The position numbers and the translations under genes were made by a program. Under the pieces are notes generated by a model. It saw nothing but the letters and a program-made list of their open reading frames with translations. It did not search any database and was not told the origin of the DNA. Positions 10,101 to 18,451 of a stretch of DNA of 64,000 bases are shown piece after piece (the first letter of the stretch is position 1; the number at the start of each line of letters is the position of its first letter). The DNA is from Saprospiraceae bacterium (GTDB taxonomy: Bacteria > Bacteroidota > Bacteroidia > Chitinophagales > Saprospiraceae): positions 168,454 to 232,453 of the forward strand of contig JAKVCV010000011.1 of NCBI GenBank assembly GCA_022448945.1, in the 5' to 3' direction.

Positions 10101-12256
10101 CTTTGTTTGGGATATTCACTAGCCCACCAGGGGGTAGCTCCATATTTTAACATAAACAGTAACGCATCTAACTTTGAAGTATTTGTATGCCCAATTGCAT
10201 CTTCTCCCTCTACAACAGACATAGTCACTGAAAGTGATTGGGTTAAGTCTTCCTCTTGTTTTTTCAGTTCAACAATAAGATCACTAATCTTAGTATATTC
10301 CTTTTGCAATCTTGTACGTTCTTTTCTTAATTGACTTTTTTCTTCCGAAGAAACATCCTCTCTTAGTGCCTTATTGATTTCTCCTAACATGAGAGTTAGA
10401 CCTTTTTGGTCTGAAATTAACTGGTCAGATACTTTTTGAACAGCACGATTATATTTTATCAATCTATTGTCAACCCTTTTTATTCTTTTTTCTGCAATGG
10501 TCCCTACTTTATCTTTAAGCTTCTCTTTATCCTTAAGAAGGATCTGAACCTCTTTCATCATTAATTGCTGTAGGTCTTCAAATTCTTTTTGAGTTTTTTC
10601 TAAACGACTAGCATGTTTCTCCTTTTCTTTTTCGGCATGAACATTAAGATCTGATTTCAATTCCTGTCTATGCCTAATAAGTAGCTCTATTTCAAGAGGC
10701 ATGTCAACATCTTCTAACTCTTCTATAGTTTTTTCCAACTGCTTGAACTTTATATTGATTTTCTTCAATCTCGTTCGCTCTAAGGTTGACAGTTCATTTT
10801 GTTTTTTCTTTTTTAACTTATTGATTTCTCTACCAATTTTACGATATTCTTTTTTGGCTTGGAGCACCTCTTCCCTTTCTGTTGCCAACTTTTGTTTTAG
10901 ATTATCATCCAAGGTCTCAAGTGTAGAACAGATTGCCGTATCCTTACTCCTTCTACGAACACTTTTATAACTTTCCTTAATAAGAGTATTATAATCTGTC
11001 CGAGTTAATAGTGCAAATTCTTTTATTATAGATTTAACAAAAGTTTTTTTAATGAATTTAGATTTTTTATAAAGGAAAAAATGATTCAAGGCTTCAGATA
11101 ACACCACCGTTTTAATCTGGGATTTACTTAAGGTTTCAGAAATATTTTGTCTAAAAGAACTTAGAAATTCAAAATCCTTAATAGTATCAACAATAAATCT
11201 AATATTATCTGCAGATGTTGGTTCAAGTAATTTCAGAACGCTACTACTTGAAAATTGCATAATAAGCCGTTGAGTGAATCTAGTGTTTTTTGAGTTCCGC
11301 TCTAACATGCGCTGCAAACTAATAAGTTTTCGAGCTAATAAATCATTAAATAGCTCCTGAAGAGATTTTTTAGACTCGACTTCTGCCCAACTAGGTATTG
11401 CGCCATGCTCAAGAAAGTATTCAATAATCTGAACATCCTGATACTCTCCCTCAAAGCCTGACCTGACCTTGGTTTTTGTTTTAGTTGAAACCTGGCGATT
11501 TTGAACACCCTCAATAACATCCTGTAGGAAAACCCTTTCTTTGTGAGGAGATTTCGCCAGTGGGGGGCCTCCTTTAAGGACATATTCAACAGCAGAACTT
11601 ATAACAGCCTTTTTTGATCCGCCCCCCAATCGTTTTTGTATTATGCCAATTTGTTTCTGAGCATCTTGAGCATTTTCCCCATACAAAAGATCAAAAAGCA
11701 ATGCCAATTGTTCAGCCGTAAATTGTTGATAAATGCGCATTCGAACCCTTTGGCTCCGTCTTTGCTTAAAAAAAATTCTTGCAACTTCTTTAGGCTTGTT
11801 TTTTATCAACTCATCAAAAATATCTTCGATAGAGCCATTTTGCTTGCTTGCCCAAAATGGATAATAACCATTTATAAGAAAGAACTCAAGAATATTTGCT
11901 TTTGAAATTTTTTGTTTACTGCCTTTATTGGAAGTGGTCTGCTTTATGGTTTTTATTTTTTCTTTTATAGCCTTTTTAGCAACTTTTTTAAACTCCTTGA
12001 CTATTAAAACTTTTAATTCCTGGCTATTTATATATTTAACTCGGCCTAAATTAAGGTCAAGGTTTTCAATTTGGATGTCAAGACCAGGAGGAGATAATTT
12101 AGTAAGTAGTTCATCTAATTCCTCACCAAGCTTAGTTCTGAACATATAAAGGAGTTCTTGTTGTATCTGACTGACCTCTTTTGAGTCCTTAACTCCTTCT
12201 ATGTCAAGATTAATTATTTGATGTTCAATTATATGTTTATTGTTTTTTTTTGCCAA
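7193..12256 (-). CDS. Contractile injection system tape measure protein (Afp14/Pvc14-like), giant repeat-containing form
   Basis: Tape measure proteins set the length of the tube and sheath of extracellular contractile injection systems (eCIS). The C-terminal family signature is clear: IYNAGLVLLWPYIGRLF and LVLNKILCNFPITEPVPF near residues 1520-1600, then YDVLLQSLPWGYSFIQLPW and the final LKVEW. The N-terminus (KHIIEHQIINLDIEG, SPPGLDIQIENLDLNLG) also fits the family. In between are four copies of a module of the form FLxxGxxPxWA...S(I/L)E(D/E)LF, at about residues 120, 272, 695 and 904, separated by long charged coiled coils (about 450-680, 1090-1270 and 1380-1530). I chose TTG 12256, which gives MAKKNNKHIIEHQ. 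The frame stays open to a TTG at 12325, but those 23 residues do not fit the family start, and the AGGAGGA before that TTG lies directly against it. At 1687 residues it is long for the family. Confidence 0.9.
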   Translation of the reverse strand: MAKKNNKHIIEHQIINLDIEGVKDSKEVSQIQQELLYMFRTKLGEELDELLTKLSPPGLDIQIENLDLNLGRVKYINSQELKVLIVKEFKKVAKKAIKEKIKTIKQTTSNKGSKQKISKANILEFFLINGYYPFWASKQNGSIEDIFDELIKNKPKEVARIFFKQRRSQRVRMRIYQQFTAEQLALLFDLLYGENAQDAQKQIGIIQKRLGGGSKKAVISSAVEYVLKGGPPLAKSPHKERVFLQDVIEGVQNRQVSTKTKTKVRSGFEGEYQDVQIIEYFLEHGAIPSWAEVESKKSLQELFNDLLARKLISLQRMLERNSKNTRFTQRLIMQFSSSSVLKLLEPTSADNIRFIVDTIKDFEFLSSFRQNISETLSKSQIKTVVLSEALNHFFLYKKSKFIKKTFVKSIIKEFALLTRTDYNTLIKESYKSVRRRSKDTAICSTLETLDDNLKQKLATEREEVLQAKKEYRKIGREINKLKKKKQNELSTLERTRLKKINIKFKQLEKTIEELEDVDMPLEIELLIRHRQELKSDLNVHAEKEKEKHASRLEKTQKEFEDLQQLMMKEVQILLKDKEKLKDKVGTIAEKRIKRVDNRLIKYNRAVQKVSDQLISDQKGLTLMLGEINKALREDVSSEEKSQLRKERTRLQKEYTKISDLIVELKKQEEDLTQSLSVTMSVVEGEDAIGHTNTSKLDALLFMLKYGATPWWASEYPKQSIEDLFLEFAANSPKKLHAAFQQVGKYPIVWERVITQLSEKAIKIILNYLYPKATKIINAQADLFFDIHYSQGFPSLNHVDSKRFKWGCILEYLMSSGHTFNGQNFSREITLQTARIFNISPTKLIEFTHNVINNRKGDYMLLKDWNKALSVNKKVDELERELILLKRKKRKKEQGLLLSDEQKLELLTDFLSTGKVPEKAKELKYDDFESLENLLFEQIHKNKYSTMDMVSKLLRLSNARALIVKELSDYAFWEIVSLVNPSALLPVKRHFHDFSKVMNDEKLHLEKDVLLNLCISHKGRFEILDYMKAIVMMRQQMTGRTVVALLSEFKRNIKATSGAKSSWLLSVMMLEVQNLKMEQKKSSDQVFVKNLQQQLEILAKEYSDISTEMSKILAAETAEALGIPDKSYKLQELDNLISTLSTDLDTLLKDKHPEGGLKGIENKRKIRQFEAQIKLLKQRRPPLLRKLEIQIEELKKEVVELDLVLSKEEKKGIEPEQLIKEEVYQLSLLERQIEMLSFIKSKAKVAVSELPQLIKDLKDDDNSRYLFLKDLMSHVEGIKEGKYRSDLLEILNELMPSVVSLEELIVSPKLDDAQKKLLKNINQTSPVQLWKDWDSLGTYYKQNPELLNPEKEKNQLHIYRLICRQDQKNLLAYNQMLQERQKKIEAELELAQTPEELEIIQEGITTLWRRQLMEADQMLSAVRDANTRKDIEKLKENINHIFIKIQNKRRAYTYVVLTKNRDLLRDQKVEQSMRLKSMELEKELIVDEINKKEDPENRIHKEKQQTKKDKKRPPKPKPIKEPLYIYNAGLVLLWPYIGRLFTMLKYTKDKKFVDLEAQYKAIHILQYLVNGNTNAPENELVLNKILCNFPITEPVPFSVDFDKKELEIAEGMLQGVINNWNKMKTLTPASLRGSFLIREGTIEEMPDNWFLKVKKATYDVLLQSLPWGYSFIQLPWLDKHLKVEWKLF

Positions 12257-12580
12257 GTTTAATAAAATTAATATCTCAAAATCAAATTTATATCTCCAGA
12301 TAGTAAAATGAAAATCAGAAAACAATCCTCCTATCTGGTAAAAGCTTTAAAAAAAGACTTTTAAAATACAAAATGTATCCAATAACTCCCCAAAAAACAT
12401 TAATAAATAATACACACATCTTAATTTCACATCTTTATCCTCTGTAAAATTAATAAGAGTATAATTCTAAATGAGAAAAACTAAAGAAATAGAATATATT
12501 TGTGTCTATCAACAAGTTTTTCTTTTTTTAATATACATAAGAATTAAGTTAACGCTTCTGTACAATTAAAAAACCAACGA
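12257..12580. other. Intergenic region between divergent tape measure and barrel-like genes
   Basis: This 324-base AT-rich stretch separates the divergent starts at 12256 (-) and 12581 (+). Reading the minus strand, an AGGAGGA purine run lies at 12326-12332. I see no convincing gene, tRNA or inverted repeat. It should contain promoters for both directions, but no full TAnnTTTG element stands out. Confidence 0.4.
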
Positions 12581-13099
12581 ATGAGGATTTTATTTTTTTT
12601 TAGTATTACATTTCTAACTGGGTCGTGGTCAATTGTTAATGGCCAATACTACGATCAGACTATTGGCTTTCGTGCAGGAACATCATTTGAAGCAAGTTAT
12701 AAACGGTTCATATTTTACACACCTGACATACAACAAGCTTTAGAGGTGTTAGCTGGGTTTCAGTTAGATGAAAATGTCCCAATGGTTGCATATGACATCC
12801 CAGAAAACAATGGCTTTGTTTTGGAAGGTTTATGGCTTTGCCATCTTGACATTGGGTTTGACACAAACTTCTCTGGCTTTGCAGGAGGAGGTGCATATTT
12901 CGGAGGATATGTAGAATCAGGCAAAAGTGAAATCTTTTTTGGAGGAGGGCTTACATTATTAGTTGGCATGGAATACTCCTTTACTCATGTCCCAATAAGT
13001 GTTAGCATAGATTGGAAACCCCTAATAGGCTACCCTCGTTTAAGTCTTGCGCGTGGAGCACTAACTTTACGATATATCCTGCCCACACCCTGGCAGTAA
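12581..13099 (+). CDS. Small secreted beta-barrel-like protein of unknown function
   Basis: A 172-residue protein with a hydrophobic N-terminal signal peptide (MRILFFFSITFLTGSWS, cleavage likely around GQ at residues 21-22). The rest is rich in Gly and aromatic residues in an alternating pattern, for example FAGGGAYFGGYV and FFGGGLTLLVGMEYSF, and it ends in a strand with an aromatic residue near the C-terminus (ALTLRYILPTPW). This is the look of the short outer-membrane barrel or surface proteins common in Bacteroidota, in which a segment like GFRAGTSFEASYKRF opens the first strand. It lies between the tape measure gene and the eCIS ATPase. I do not recognise a specific function, and the link to the injection system rests on position only. 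Confidence 0.75.
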   Translation: MRILFFFSITFLTGSWSIVNGQYYDQTIGFRAGTSFEASYKRFIFYTPDIQQALEVLAGFQLDENVPMVAYDIPENNGFVLEGLWLCHLDIGFDTNFSGFAGGGAYFGGYVESGKSEIFFGGGLTLLVGMEYSFTHVPISVSIDWKPLIGYPRLSLARGALTLRYILPTPWQ

Positions 13100-13303
13100 A
13101 GATATTTTACTATGAAACAATCTATTTTGTGTTCCATTTAGCCCATTTATATATTTGAATAATATTGAACTGCCCGGATACTTTTTTATTACTCACTAGA
13201 ATATATATACTATACAATCAACATTAAAAGTCTTTGGGCTTTTGATAAAAAAATAAGAAATTAGCAATTACAATAATTAATTTTTGTATTTACAATAAAA
13301 ATC

Positions 13304-14653
13304 ATGGAGCAATCACCTCTTGAACAAAATTCAAAAACCTTAGAATTAGAAATGCAATGGCTGGCTGAAGTAATTAAAACCAGAATGGATTTGCGCTTCA
13401 ATCAACAAGGCAAGTATGGCAGCGTTTATGATGTACCCATCCCTTCATTAAAAGATGACATGTCTTTTTATGCCAGAATCATCAAACACTGTAATTTTGG
13501 ATTTAAAGAACGAGTTGTTTTGGCACTAAGCATTGCCCCCCATATTAAACCTCAGGTTTTAGATAGGTTTTTTCTGAAAAACAAAATGTACGATAGGGTG
13601 TATACTGAGTTTGGCGGGCTAAAGGGTCGATATCATAGTGGGTTTTTGCCAACTGGTGAAACTGCATCTTTTTTAATTGCAGGCTCAAGTATAGAAGAAC
13701 GGATTCGAGTTGTAGATATATTCAAGCCCGAAAATACTTTTTTCAAAAATAATATTCTTAAACTTAATCTCAACCAAGGACATGAACCATTGTTTAGCAG
13801 CGGCTTGGAATTAAGTGATGAATACCTAAGTTTTTTCACTTCAGGCAACGCATACAAACCTGATTTTAGTGCAAATTTCCCGGCTAAAAGATTGTCTACA
13901 AAGCTAGACTGGACAGACCTTGTGCTTGATCCACATGTTTTAGGTGAAGTAGCTGAAATTTCTGCATGGTTAGAACATCAAAATACGATCATGGATGACT
14001 GGGGGTTAAACAAGCAACTAAAAAAAGGATATCGATCTTTGTTTTATGGCCCTCCAGGAACTGGAAAAACCTTAACTGCATGCTTATTAGGGAAACAAAT
14101 GGGCTTAGATGTTTACAGGATTGATTTGTCTCAGGTCGTTTCTAAATTCATTGGGGAAACTGAAAAAAATATGGCTAATATTTTTGATCAGGCAGAAAAC
14201 AAAAATTGGATTCTGTTTTTTGATGAAGCCGATGCCTTATTTGGGAAACGGACAGCCACATCTGATTCGAAAGATCGACATTCCAATCAGGAAGTAGCAT
14301 ATCTTTTGCAACGTGTTGAAGATTTCTCAGGAGTTGTAATACTGGCTACAAATCTAAAAGCAAATATGGATATTGCGTTTACCCGTAGGTTTCAATCGAT
14401 CATTTACTTCCCTGCGCCGAATATTGAACAAAGGTTTCAATTGTGGGAAAATAGTTTTAAAACTGTAAAAAAAGATAAAGATGTTGACTTTTCTCTTGTC
14501 GCTAATGATTTTAAAATTACGGGAGGTAGCATTATCAACATATTGCGTTATTGTTCTTTAAATGCACTCAGAAGAGGCAGTGATTCTATTGCAATGGACG
14601 ATATAACGGAAGGGATAAAAAAAGAACTACGTAAAGAAGGGAAAACGATGTAA
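13304..14653 (+). CDS. eCIS-associated AAA+ ATPase (Afp15/Pvc15-like)
   Basis: AAA+ ATPases of this type are conserved in extracellular contractile injection systems, where they are thought to act in particle assembly or loading. Residues 1 to about 200 form an N-terminal domain without a motif I can name. The family linker LDWTDLVLDPHVLGEV follows at about 201-216. The AAA module has Walker A GPPGTGKT at 249-256, Walker B WILFFDEAD at 302-310, sensor-1 Asn 350 in VVILATN and Arg-finger candidates at 361-362 in TRRFQ. YRIDLSQVVSKFIGETEKN is typical of this subgroup. The 449-residue length is shorter than many family members, which can carry longer N-terminal regions. The tape measure gene on the opposite strand, 1 kb away, supports the assignment. 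Confidence 0.88.
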   Translation: MEQSPLEQNSKTLELEMQWLAEVIKTRMDLRFNQQGKYGSVYDVPIPSLKDDMSFYARIIKHCNFGFKERVVLALSIAPHIKPQVLDRFFLKNKMYDRVYTEFGGLKGRYHSGFLPTGETASFLIAGSSIEERIRVVDIFKPENTFFKNNILKLNLNQGHEPLFSSGLELSDEYLSFFTSGNAYKPDFSANFPAKRLSTKLDWTDLVLDPHVLGEVAEISAWLEHQNTIMDDWGLNKQLKKGYRSLFYGPPGTGKTLTACLLGKQMGLDVYRIDLSQVVSKFIGETEKNMANIFDQAENKNWILFFDEADALFGKRTATSDSKDRHSNQEVAYLLQRVEDFSGVVILATNLKANMDIAFTRRFQSIIYFPAPNIEQRFQLWENSFKTVKKDKDVDFSLVANDFKITGGSIINILRYCSLNALRRGSDSIAMDDITEGIKKELRKEGKTM

Positions 14654-14855
14654 ATTTATAACGACTTTTTAGTGCAGCCATATACTTTTCCCAATTGTTA
14701 AATGTATATTAGCACGAAAATAATCGTGGTTATAGTGTAAAAATATTTTTATCTTCAGTTTTTTGGGCTTCCCGCCATTGGGGGGTTTAGATTATTACTT
14801 ATAAAAATTAACTCAAATAAAACTCTTGTTGTTTATTTAAATCTATCCATCAATA

Positions 14856-16961
14856 GTGAATATTTTATTATTTATTTCAAACGTAATATTCCAATCTTCA
14901 TATTGGCTTCTTACTTTATGTGTGTTCGTCGGGTTGGTTTATGCTGTAGCATTTTACTATAGAGATAATAGCTTTGGCAAACAATCGAAAGTATTAAACA
15001 AAAGTCTAGGGCTATTTAGGTTTCTGACAGTTACTATTATTTGTTTATTATTACTTTCTCCAGTTATAAAAAATATAACAACAGAAACAGAACCTCCGAT
15101 TGTTGTCTTAGCACAAGACAATTCTGTTTCAATAGGTCAAGTAATGGATAGTGAACAAAGTTCAAAATATCAAAAAGACATTGAGTCACTCCGTCAAAAA
15201 CTAGCGAAAGACTATGACCTTAAAGTTTACTCTTTGGGTTCGGATGTTAAGGAAGGAATAGACTTTTCATATACGGATAAAGCAACAAACTTATCTGCAT
15301 TTATGAATGAAATGTATGACTTATACAACAATCAAAACATAGGTGCTATTATTTGGGCTTCAGATGGTATTTATAACCAAGGAAGCAATCCAGTTTATTT
15401 GGGCGACAAATTAAATACACCAATTTTTAGCATTGCCCTTGGTGATACAATACCCCAAAAAGATCTTGTGCTTAAAAAGATTTACAACAACCAAATAACT
15501 TATCTTGGCGACCAATTTAATGTGCAAGTGGATATTTCTGCTATCAATTGCAGTGCCTCTAATACGAGAATGGCAATTTTCAGCAATGGCAAAAAACTAC
15601 AAGAAAAGATTATCAGAATAGACAAGAACGACTTTTTCCTTAGCCAGGAGGTCACACTTGAAGCTAATAAAAGTGGTGTCCAAAAATATACAATTTCTCT
15701 TAGTTCTATTGAAGGTGAATCAACAGAAGAAAACAACTCAAAGAATTTTTATATCGATGTATTGGATGCTCGCCAAAAGATATTATTACTTGCTGAATCC
15801 CCTCACCCTGATATAGCAACTATAAAACGCACAATTGTCAACAATAAAAACTATGAAGTTGAAATCAGTTATGCTGATGAAATAACAGAAATTATCGATG
15901 AATATGATTTTGTGGTTTTACACCAACTCCCAAGTAACAGAAATGCTATCGCTAATGTTTTGACAATTTTACGCACTCAAAAAATTCCTCATCTTTTCAT
16001 TATAGGTTCATTAACCAACCTGCCTAACTTAAACAAAAGTCAATCACTAATGTCAATAAGTGGTAATGGGAAACAAACAAATGATGCCGAAGCGGTCCTG
16101 TTGTCTAATTTCATTACATTCACACTTGGAGACAAAACCAAAGAATTAATTCCTCAATTTCCTCCAATAACTACTCCTTTTGCCAATTTTAAAGCCAATG
16201 GGAATGCAACTACTATGCTAGGTCAACGAATCGGGTCCATTAATACTGAGTACCCTTTGTTGCTACTAGGAGAAGAGGAAGGAATAAAAAAAGGTATTTT
16301 AACTGGTGAAGGGATATGGAAGTGGCGCATTTTTGATTATGTCAAACATCAATCAAATAATCTATTCGATAATCTTTTGGGTAAAGTTATTCAGTATTTG
16401 AGTACAAAAGAAGACAAAAGAAAATTCAGAGCTTTTATAGGAAATACATTATACAATGAGAATGAATCTATTATTATTGATGCAGAGCTATATAACAGCA
16501 ATTATGAATTAATTAACACTCCAGAAGCAAGGCTAGTGATTACCAATGGGAAAGGAGAAGAATTTCCGTTTACATTTAGTAAAACAGAATTTAGCTATAT
16601 ACTTAATGCCGGGCGCTTACCTGAAGGGAATTACAAATTTGAGGCTTCTACGGTTTTTAATGGTGAAGAACTCAAATCAGGCGGTGCTTTTAGTGTCAAG
16701 TCGATACAATTAGAAGTTTTTGAAACAACAGCTAATCATCAGTTACTACATCTCATTAGCTCAAAAAATGGTGGGGAGGTACTCTATCCACACCAAATAT
16801 CAGAACTGCCCAATTTGATTACTACCAAAGGTGTTGCAAAGCCTGTGTTATATGAAACAATTAAAACACTTTCTATGATTCACCTTAAGTGGATTTTTTA
16901 TAGCCTTCTTGCTTTATTGTCTTTTGAATGGTTTTCAAGGAAGTACTTTGGTTCTTATTAA
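14856..16961 (+). CDS. Membrane protein with von Willebrand factor A-like domain
   Basis: A 701-residue protein conserved in Bacteroidota as a hypothetical. Two membrane helices lie at about residues 12-35 and 52-70, and one near the C-terminus (about 676-695), leaving a large periplasmic part. The segment from about residue 81 looks like a VWA domain with a MIDAS motif: DNSVS at 88-92, a Thr in KATNLS, and Asp in WASDGIYNQG. Later residues (about 300-500) resemble the amidotransferase-like or Ig-like region of this protein type. The start is a GTG at 14856, because no ATG exists before the second helix. It lies 202 bases after the eCIS ATPase on the same strand; AAA-plus-VWA pairs are known, but this pairing may be chance. 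Confidence 0.8.
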   Translation: MNILLFISNVIFQSSYWLLTLCVFVGLVYAVAFYYRDNSFGKQSKVLNKSLGLFRFLTVTIICLLLLSPVIKNITTETEPPIVVLAQDNSVSIGQVMDSEQSSKYQKDIESLRQKLAKDYDLKVYSLGSDVKEGIDFSYTDKATNLSAFMNEMYDLYNNQNIGAIIWASDGIYNQGSNPVYLGDKLNTPIFSIALGDTIPQKDLVLKKIYNNQITYLGDQFNVQVDISAINCSASNTRMAIFSNGKKLQEKIIRIDKNDFFLSQEVTLEANKSGVQKYTISLSSIEGESTEENNSKNFYIDVLDARQKILLLAESPHPDIATIKRTIVNNKNYEVEISYADEITEIIDEYDFVVLHQLPSNRNAIANVLTILRTQKIPHLFIIGSLTNLPNLNKSQSLMSISGNGKQTNDAEAVLLSNFITFTLGDKTKELIPQFPPITTPFANFKANGNATTMLGQRIGSINTEYPLLLLGEEEGIKKGILTGEGIWKWRIFDYVKHQSNNLFDNLLGKVIQYLSTKEDKRKFRAFIGNTLYNENESIIIDAELYNSNYELINTPEARLVITNGKGEEFPFTFSKTEFSYILNAGRLPEGNYKFEASTVFNGEELKSGGAFSVKSIQLEVFETTANHQLLHLISSKNGGEVLYPHQISELPNLITTKGVAKPVLYETIKTLSMIHLKWIFYSLLALLSFEWFSRKYFGSY

Positions 16962-16993
16962 TTAACATGCTTTTTTATTTTTGGCTAGTTGGC

Positions 16994-18451
16994 CTAACAT
17001 TCCCCAGAGTGTAAATTAAATTCTGTTTTTTCTTTTTTATTTAAAAGATCAATAATTACCAAAACAGCAATATTAAAGAAAAAGAAAGAACCGATTTTGT
17101 CGGTCTCAATCATATCATTCATGACCAGAAAAGAATCTATTATAATAACCGAAAGCAATGTGGCCATTACCAAGTCTTTTCTCTTTTTATTTTCCGATTC
17201 ATGAAAAATTCTCTCACCATGTATTACTATGTAATATATCAAGATTAAAAAAATGACAAGGCCAAAAACACCTTGCTCTATGAGAGTCATAAGATAATAA
17301 TTATGAATGCCTGATTTTTCCGGATTATCACTCACGTAAGTAGAAAACTTATTAAGAGTATATTGTTTATAAAAGTAATAAAAATTCCCCGGCCCAAATC
17401 CCAGTAATGGTTTTTCAACAACCATTTGGGCACCTGCTATCCACCGATAATAGCGTTCCATTGTTGAAACATCCTCCAATTCAGCTGTTGATGCAACGAG
17501 TTCCGAAAGCTCAACATGAGCTACAGTTTGACTAGTAGGAACTAGTTCCATAAATTTATTTTTTGTAATCAAAAAAGATATCAAACCAAAAACTACTATA
17601 GTAGAAATTAACATTGCAAGCTTTGCCAATCTCAACCTAAAAACCCAATAAGCTATAAATGCAAAGATTAATGCCACATATGCGGCTCTAGTGAATGCAG
17701 TTAAAATACCGAAGCTTATAATAATAAGAAAAACTTGAATTGTTTTTTTCGATAATCCATTTGACCATTTGTTCAGAAACAACAAGAAGGGGAAGAAAAC
17801 TGTGAGAATAGCTGAATAATTTACATGATTCCTAAAAAAGGGAGGACATGCCTCGTTAATCTCTTTAAAGCCAAATTCAAGTATCGCATGGTGTATTATT
17901 ACCTTTGTCGTTGCTATCGTTAAAGGTATTGCAATTAACCAAAGTATAAAGGTTGTTTTTTTTTCATCTTTAATAATAAGCTGTGTAAAATAAAAGAAGG
18001 TGACTATATACCATATTTTTGCCAACAAAAATTTAAAAGAAAACCCAATTTCAGATGAAGTAAAAGTAGTCAGTGCTATCCAAAACAAATGGAGTAATAT
18101 TAAAATCGACAAAGGGTGCCTAATAAACTTTGAATTAATTAGATATGGTTTTGTTAAGCACACAAACACATAAATAAGCATTAAACCAATAATTAGCGGT
18201 TCTGTTGGTAGGTCAGTTGCTAAATGGTCCGTAATAAAGACCTCCGTTGATAAAGGAAGGCATAAAAATAAAAGAAGATATAATTTCTCATAATCTACTA
18301 ATACCTGATAACAAATCAACATTGCTATCGGCAACAAAAGAGGCAATGGGGTTTCAAAAAAGATTGCCAATATTGTACTTAGTACAATAGAAAAAGCATA
18401 TCCTTTAAATAAAAGATAAGAGTATTTATGTATGATTAATTGGCTTTTCAT
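16994..18451 (-). CDS. O-antigen ligase/polymerase family protein (Wzy_C type)
   Basis: An integral membrane protein of 485 residues with about ten to twelve hydrophobic helices. The periplasmic loop carries the Wzy_C-like signature GFGPGNFYYFYKQYT followed by SGIHNYYLMTLIEQGVFGL at about residues 350-410. Members either polymerise polysaccharide repeat units or ligate them to lipid A core or protein, and sequence alone does not say which. It is the last gene of a four-gene minus-strand run and its start overlaps the upstream Wzz-like gene by 26 bases, so the two are coupled. The 3' end converges on the VWA gene with 32 bases between them. Confidence 0.85.
   Translation of the reverse strand: MKSQLIIHKYSYLLFKGYAFSIVLSTILAIFFETPLPLLLPIAMLICYQVLVDYEKLYLLLFLCLPLSTEVFITDHLATDLPTEPLIIGLMLIYVFVCLTKPYLINSKFIRHPLSILILLHLFWIALTTFTSSEIGFSFKFLLAKIWYIVTFFYFTQLIIKDEKKTTFILWLIAIPLTIATTKVIIHHAILEFGFKEINEACPPFFRNHVNYSAILTVFFPFLLFLNKWSNGLSKKTIQVFLIIISFGILTAFTRAAYVALIFAFIAYWVFRLRLAKLAMLISTIVVFGLISFLITKNKFMELVPTSQTVAHVELSELVASTAELEDVSTMERYYRWIAGAQMVVEKPLLGFGPGNFYYFYKQYTLNKFSTYVSDNPEKSGIHNYYLMTLIEQGVFGLVIFLILIYYIVIHGERIFHESENKKRKDLVMATLLSVIIIDSFLVMNDMIETDKIGSFFFFNIAVLVIIDLLNKKEKTEFNLHSGEC

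Noticed and set aside
9423-11905. Plus-strand frames opposite the tape measure gene
   Set aside because: Shadows produced by the Lys/Glu-rich coiled-coil coding sequence; no signal, no motif.
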